Part shown: in pieces, positions 7,601-8,385 of the stretch
How the letters are laid out: every line of letters starts with the position of its first letter
Numbering within the stretch: position 1 is the stretch's first letter
Assembly (NCBI GenBank): GCA_903910495.1
Contig: CAIVZW010000084.1
Coordinates: 1-8,385 of the forward strand
Source: an uncultured beta proteobacterium
GTDB taxonomy: Bacteria; Pseudomonadota; Gammaproteobacteria; Burkholderiales; Rhodocyclaceae
Length of the DNA: 8,385 bases
Direction: 5' to 3'
Program-made: the position numbers and the translations under genes
The notes under the pieces: generated by a model
Database searches by the model: none
Told to the model about the DNA's origin: nothing
The model's input: the letters and a program-made list of their open reading frames with translations, nothing else

Positions 7601-7837
7601 ATGCCGGAGGCCATTACGCTGACTGATTCCCAGATCAGGGACATCAGGCCAGAAGAAAAGCCCATCAAAGTCACAGATGGGGGCGGATTATACCTTGAAG
7701 TAACACCTTCTGGCGCTAAGCATTGGCGCTACCGGTTCCATCTGGAGGGCAAACGAGCTTGTTCTGCAAGTACGGAAGCCGACGGCTTAAGCGGTTATTT
7801 TTTAGGCATAGTGTTTCAGGGCAAATGCGGCAGGTGA
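7601..7837 (+). pseudogene. N-terminal fragment of a P4-type tyrosine integrase
   Basis: The frame from ATG 7601 (residues counted from there) encodes TLTDSQIRDIRP, EKPIKVTDGGGLYLEVTPSG and HWRYRFHLEGK. This is the typical arm-binding N-terminal domain (DUF4102 type) of integrases that insert islands and satellite prophages. Similarity stops after about residue 52 (near 7757). The frame then runs through unrelated residues to TGA at 7835-7837. A full integrase has about 400 residues, so the core-binding and catalytic domains with the R-H-R-Y residues are missing. I looked in the other two plus frames just downstream and found no continuation, so the break looks like a deletion or insertion, not a single frameshift. 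GAGGA 11 nt upstream could have served as the ribosome binding site. An upstream GTG at 7568 is in frame but adds no family-like sequence. Confidence 0.85.
7776..7803 (+). other. Small hairpin with a following T-run
   Basis: AAGCC and GGCTT (7776-7780, 7784-7788) can pair around a 3-nt loop. An overlapping 8-bp palindrome, GCTTAAGC, lies at 7785-7792, and six T follow at 7798-7803. The 9-nt gap between stem and T-run is poor for an intrinsic terminator. It may instead be part of the old break point. Weak evidence. Confidence 0.25.
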
Positions 7838-8050
7838 ACGATGTCGAAGTTCAGACTTGATCTGACCGTTTGGTTTTGGCCCGTGCCCATTTCAGTTCAG
7901 TTTCAGTGGCTTACACACCGCATCAAGCTGTTGTGAGTTTCTTATTGCCAGCCGTCAGGAACGACTGTAATATTATATTTGAATATGGTCACTCTCCATC
8001 CTGCCAGCGTGACAGCGTGCAGGGAGGCCTACCTTGGCAGAGAATTCTTC
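7838..8050. other. Intergenic stretch without a recognisable gene
   Basis: No frame on either strand gives a product I recognise. Short direct repeats are present: TTTCAG-TTCAG-TTTCAG at 7890-7906, and CAGCGTG twice at 8005-8011 and 8013-8019. TCAGA/TCTGA (7851-7855, 7861-7865) is a small inverted repeat. Together with the end of the integrase fragment, the stretch looks like remnants left after a mobile element decayed. The right part probably holds the promoter and leader of the PAS gene. Confidence 0.5.
7945..7973 (+). promoter_or_regulatory. Candidate promoter of the PAS-domain gene
   Basis: TTGCCA (7945-7950) is followed after 17 bp by TAATAT (7968-7973), in a short AT-rich patch before the GC-rich coding region. 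TATTAT and TATATT just downstream are alternative -10 boxes. This would give a leader of about 70 nt before ATG 8051. It is supported only by sequence match and position. Confidence 0.3.
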
Positions 8051-8385
8051 ATGGACAGCAATAAACTCGCAGTAAAAGCCGCGCCCGGCCCCATGACACT
8101 GCCTGCCGGCCAGACGCCCTCCGCCCCGGACCTGCGCGCCGCGGCCGAGGCGCAGCTGGCCCGGGTGTCGCCGGCCGCTACCGACAGCGCCGACAGCGAC
8201 ACCAGCGGGGTGCTGCACGAGCTGCGCGTGCACCAGATCGAACTCGAAATGCAGAACGAGACTCTGCGCCAGGCGCAAAGCGCCCTCGAGGAGTCACGTG
8301 ACCGTTATGTCGAACTCTATGAATTTGCCCCGGTCGGCTATCTCACGCTCACGACCGACGGCCTGATCTCGGAGGTCAACCTGAC
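8051..8385 (+). CDS. PAS-domain signalling protein, N-terminal part (cut by window edge)
   Basis: Start of a cytoplasmic sensor of unknown output type, with 111 full codons visible. Residues 1-50 are Ala/Pro-rich with no membrane segment or signal peptide. Residues about 53-82 (VLHELRVHQIELEMQNETLR) look like a coiled-coil helix. A PAS domain begins near residue 81, with the familiar YVELYEFAPVGYLTLTTDGLISEVN. This linker-PAS arrangement is common at the start of histidine kinases and GGDEF/EAL proteins of Rhodocyclales. The output domain lies outside the window, so I cannot choose between them. ATG 8051 is taken as start. The frame is also open upstream to an ATG at 7985, but that part lacks family-like sequence. 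No strong ribosome binding site precedes 8051. AGGGAGG at 8021-8027 is too far away. G+C is about 80% over 8101-8220 by direct count. Confidence 0.85.
   Translation, partial: MDSNKLAVKAAPGPMTLPAGQTPSAPDLRAAAEAQLARVSPAATDSADSDTSGVLHELRVHQIELEMQNETLRQAQSALEESRDRYVELYEFAPVGYLTLTTDGLISEVNL

Noticed and set aside
7776..7803. Strong intrinsic terminator after the integrase fragment
   Set aside because: The stem is only 5 bp and the T-run begins 9 nt later. Listed only as a weak hairpin.
8000..8027. AGGGAGG with a CCTGC/GCAGG stem as ribosome binding site or riboswitch of the PAS gene
   Set aside because: It is 23 nt from ATG 8051, too far for direct use, and the 5-bp stem with a 14-nt loop is not a recognisable riboswitch.
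7870..8064. Plus-strand 64-codon open frame starting with TTG
   Set aside because: No ribosome binding site, no recognisable family, and it overlaps the better supported PAS gene start in another frame.
7973..8278. Minus-strand 101-codon open frame opposite the PAS gene
   Set aside because: It is antisense to the recognisable coiled-coil and PAS region, and its His/Gly/Val-rich sequence reflects GC-rich codon bias.

Overview
This window is mostly a conserved core operon of a betaproteobacterium. A decayed mobile-element junction and the start of a signalling gene lie at its right end. The gene order lepA-lepB-DUF4845-rnc-era-recO-pdxJ-acpS-nagZ, all on the minus strand, is the arrangement known from Betaproteobacteria. 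The protein sequences and the PAS-type sensor at the right edge fit a Rhodocyclales-like organism (Accumulibacter/Dechloromonas type). That genus-level placement is inference only.

Layout. Positions 1-7392 hold nine tightly packed minus-strand genes, transcribed from right to left. Elongation factor 4 (lepA) comes first. Signal peptidase I (lepB), a small membrane protein of unknown function (DUF4845), RNase III (rnc) and the GTPase Era follow. RecO, PdxJ, AcpS and NagZ end the series, with nagZ running off the left edge. Spacing is 4-23 bp where there is a gap. Four junctions (rnc/era, recO/pdxJ, pdxJ/acpS, acpS/nagZ) are 4-bp ATGA overlaps, which suggests translational coupling. Positions 7393-7600 are AT-rich and contain a plausible lepA promoter, a 10-bp tandem repeat, and a cluster of GCGGGTA motifs of the kind found next to P4-type integrase genes. 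Positions 7601-7837 carry only the N-terminal part of such an integrase, broken after about 50 recognisable residues. Positions 7838-8050 hold no recognisable gene. From 8051 a very GC-rich open frame encodes the N-terminus of a cytoplasmic PAS-domain signalling protein cut by the right edge.

How the genes work together. The operon joins translation and ribosome maturation (LepA, RNase III, Era), protein export (LepB), recombinational repair (RecO), vitamin B6 synthesis (PdxJ), activation of acyl carrier protein (AcpS) and peptidoglycan recycling (NagZ). These are mostly housekeeping functions of growing cells, not a single pathway.

I found no convincing new biological system. The points most worth a second look are the integrase ghost beside the head of the lepA operon, where many relatives carry rpoE/mucD-type genes, the prepilin-like N-terminus of the DUF4845 protein, and the unexplained debris between the integrase fragment and the PAS gene.
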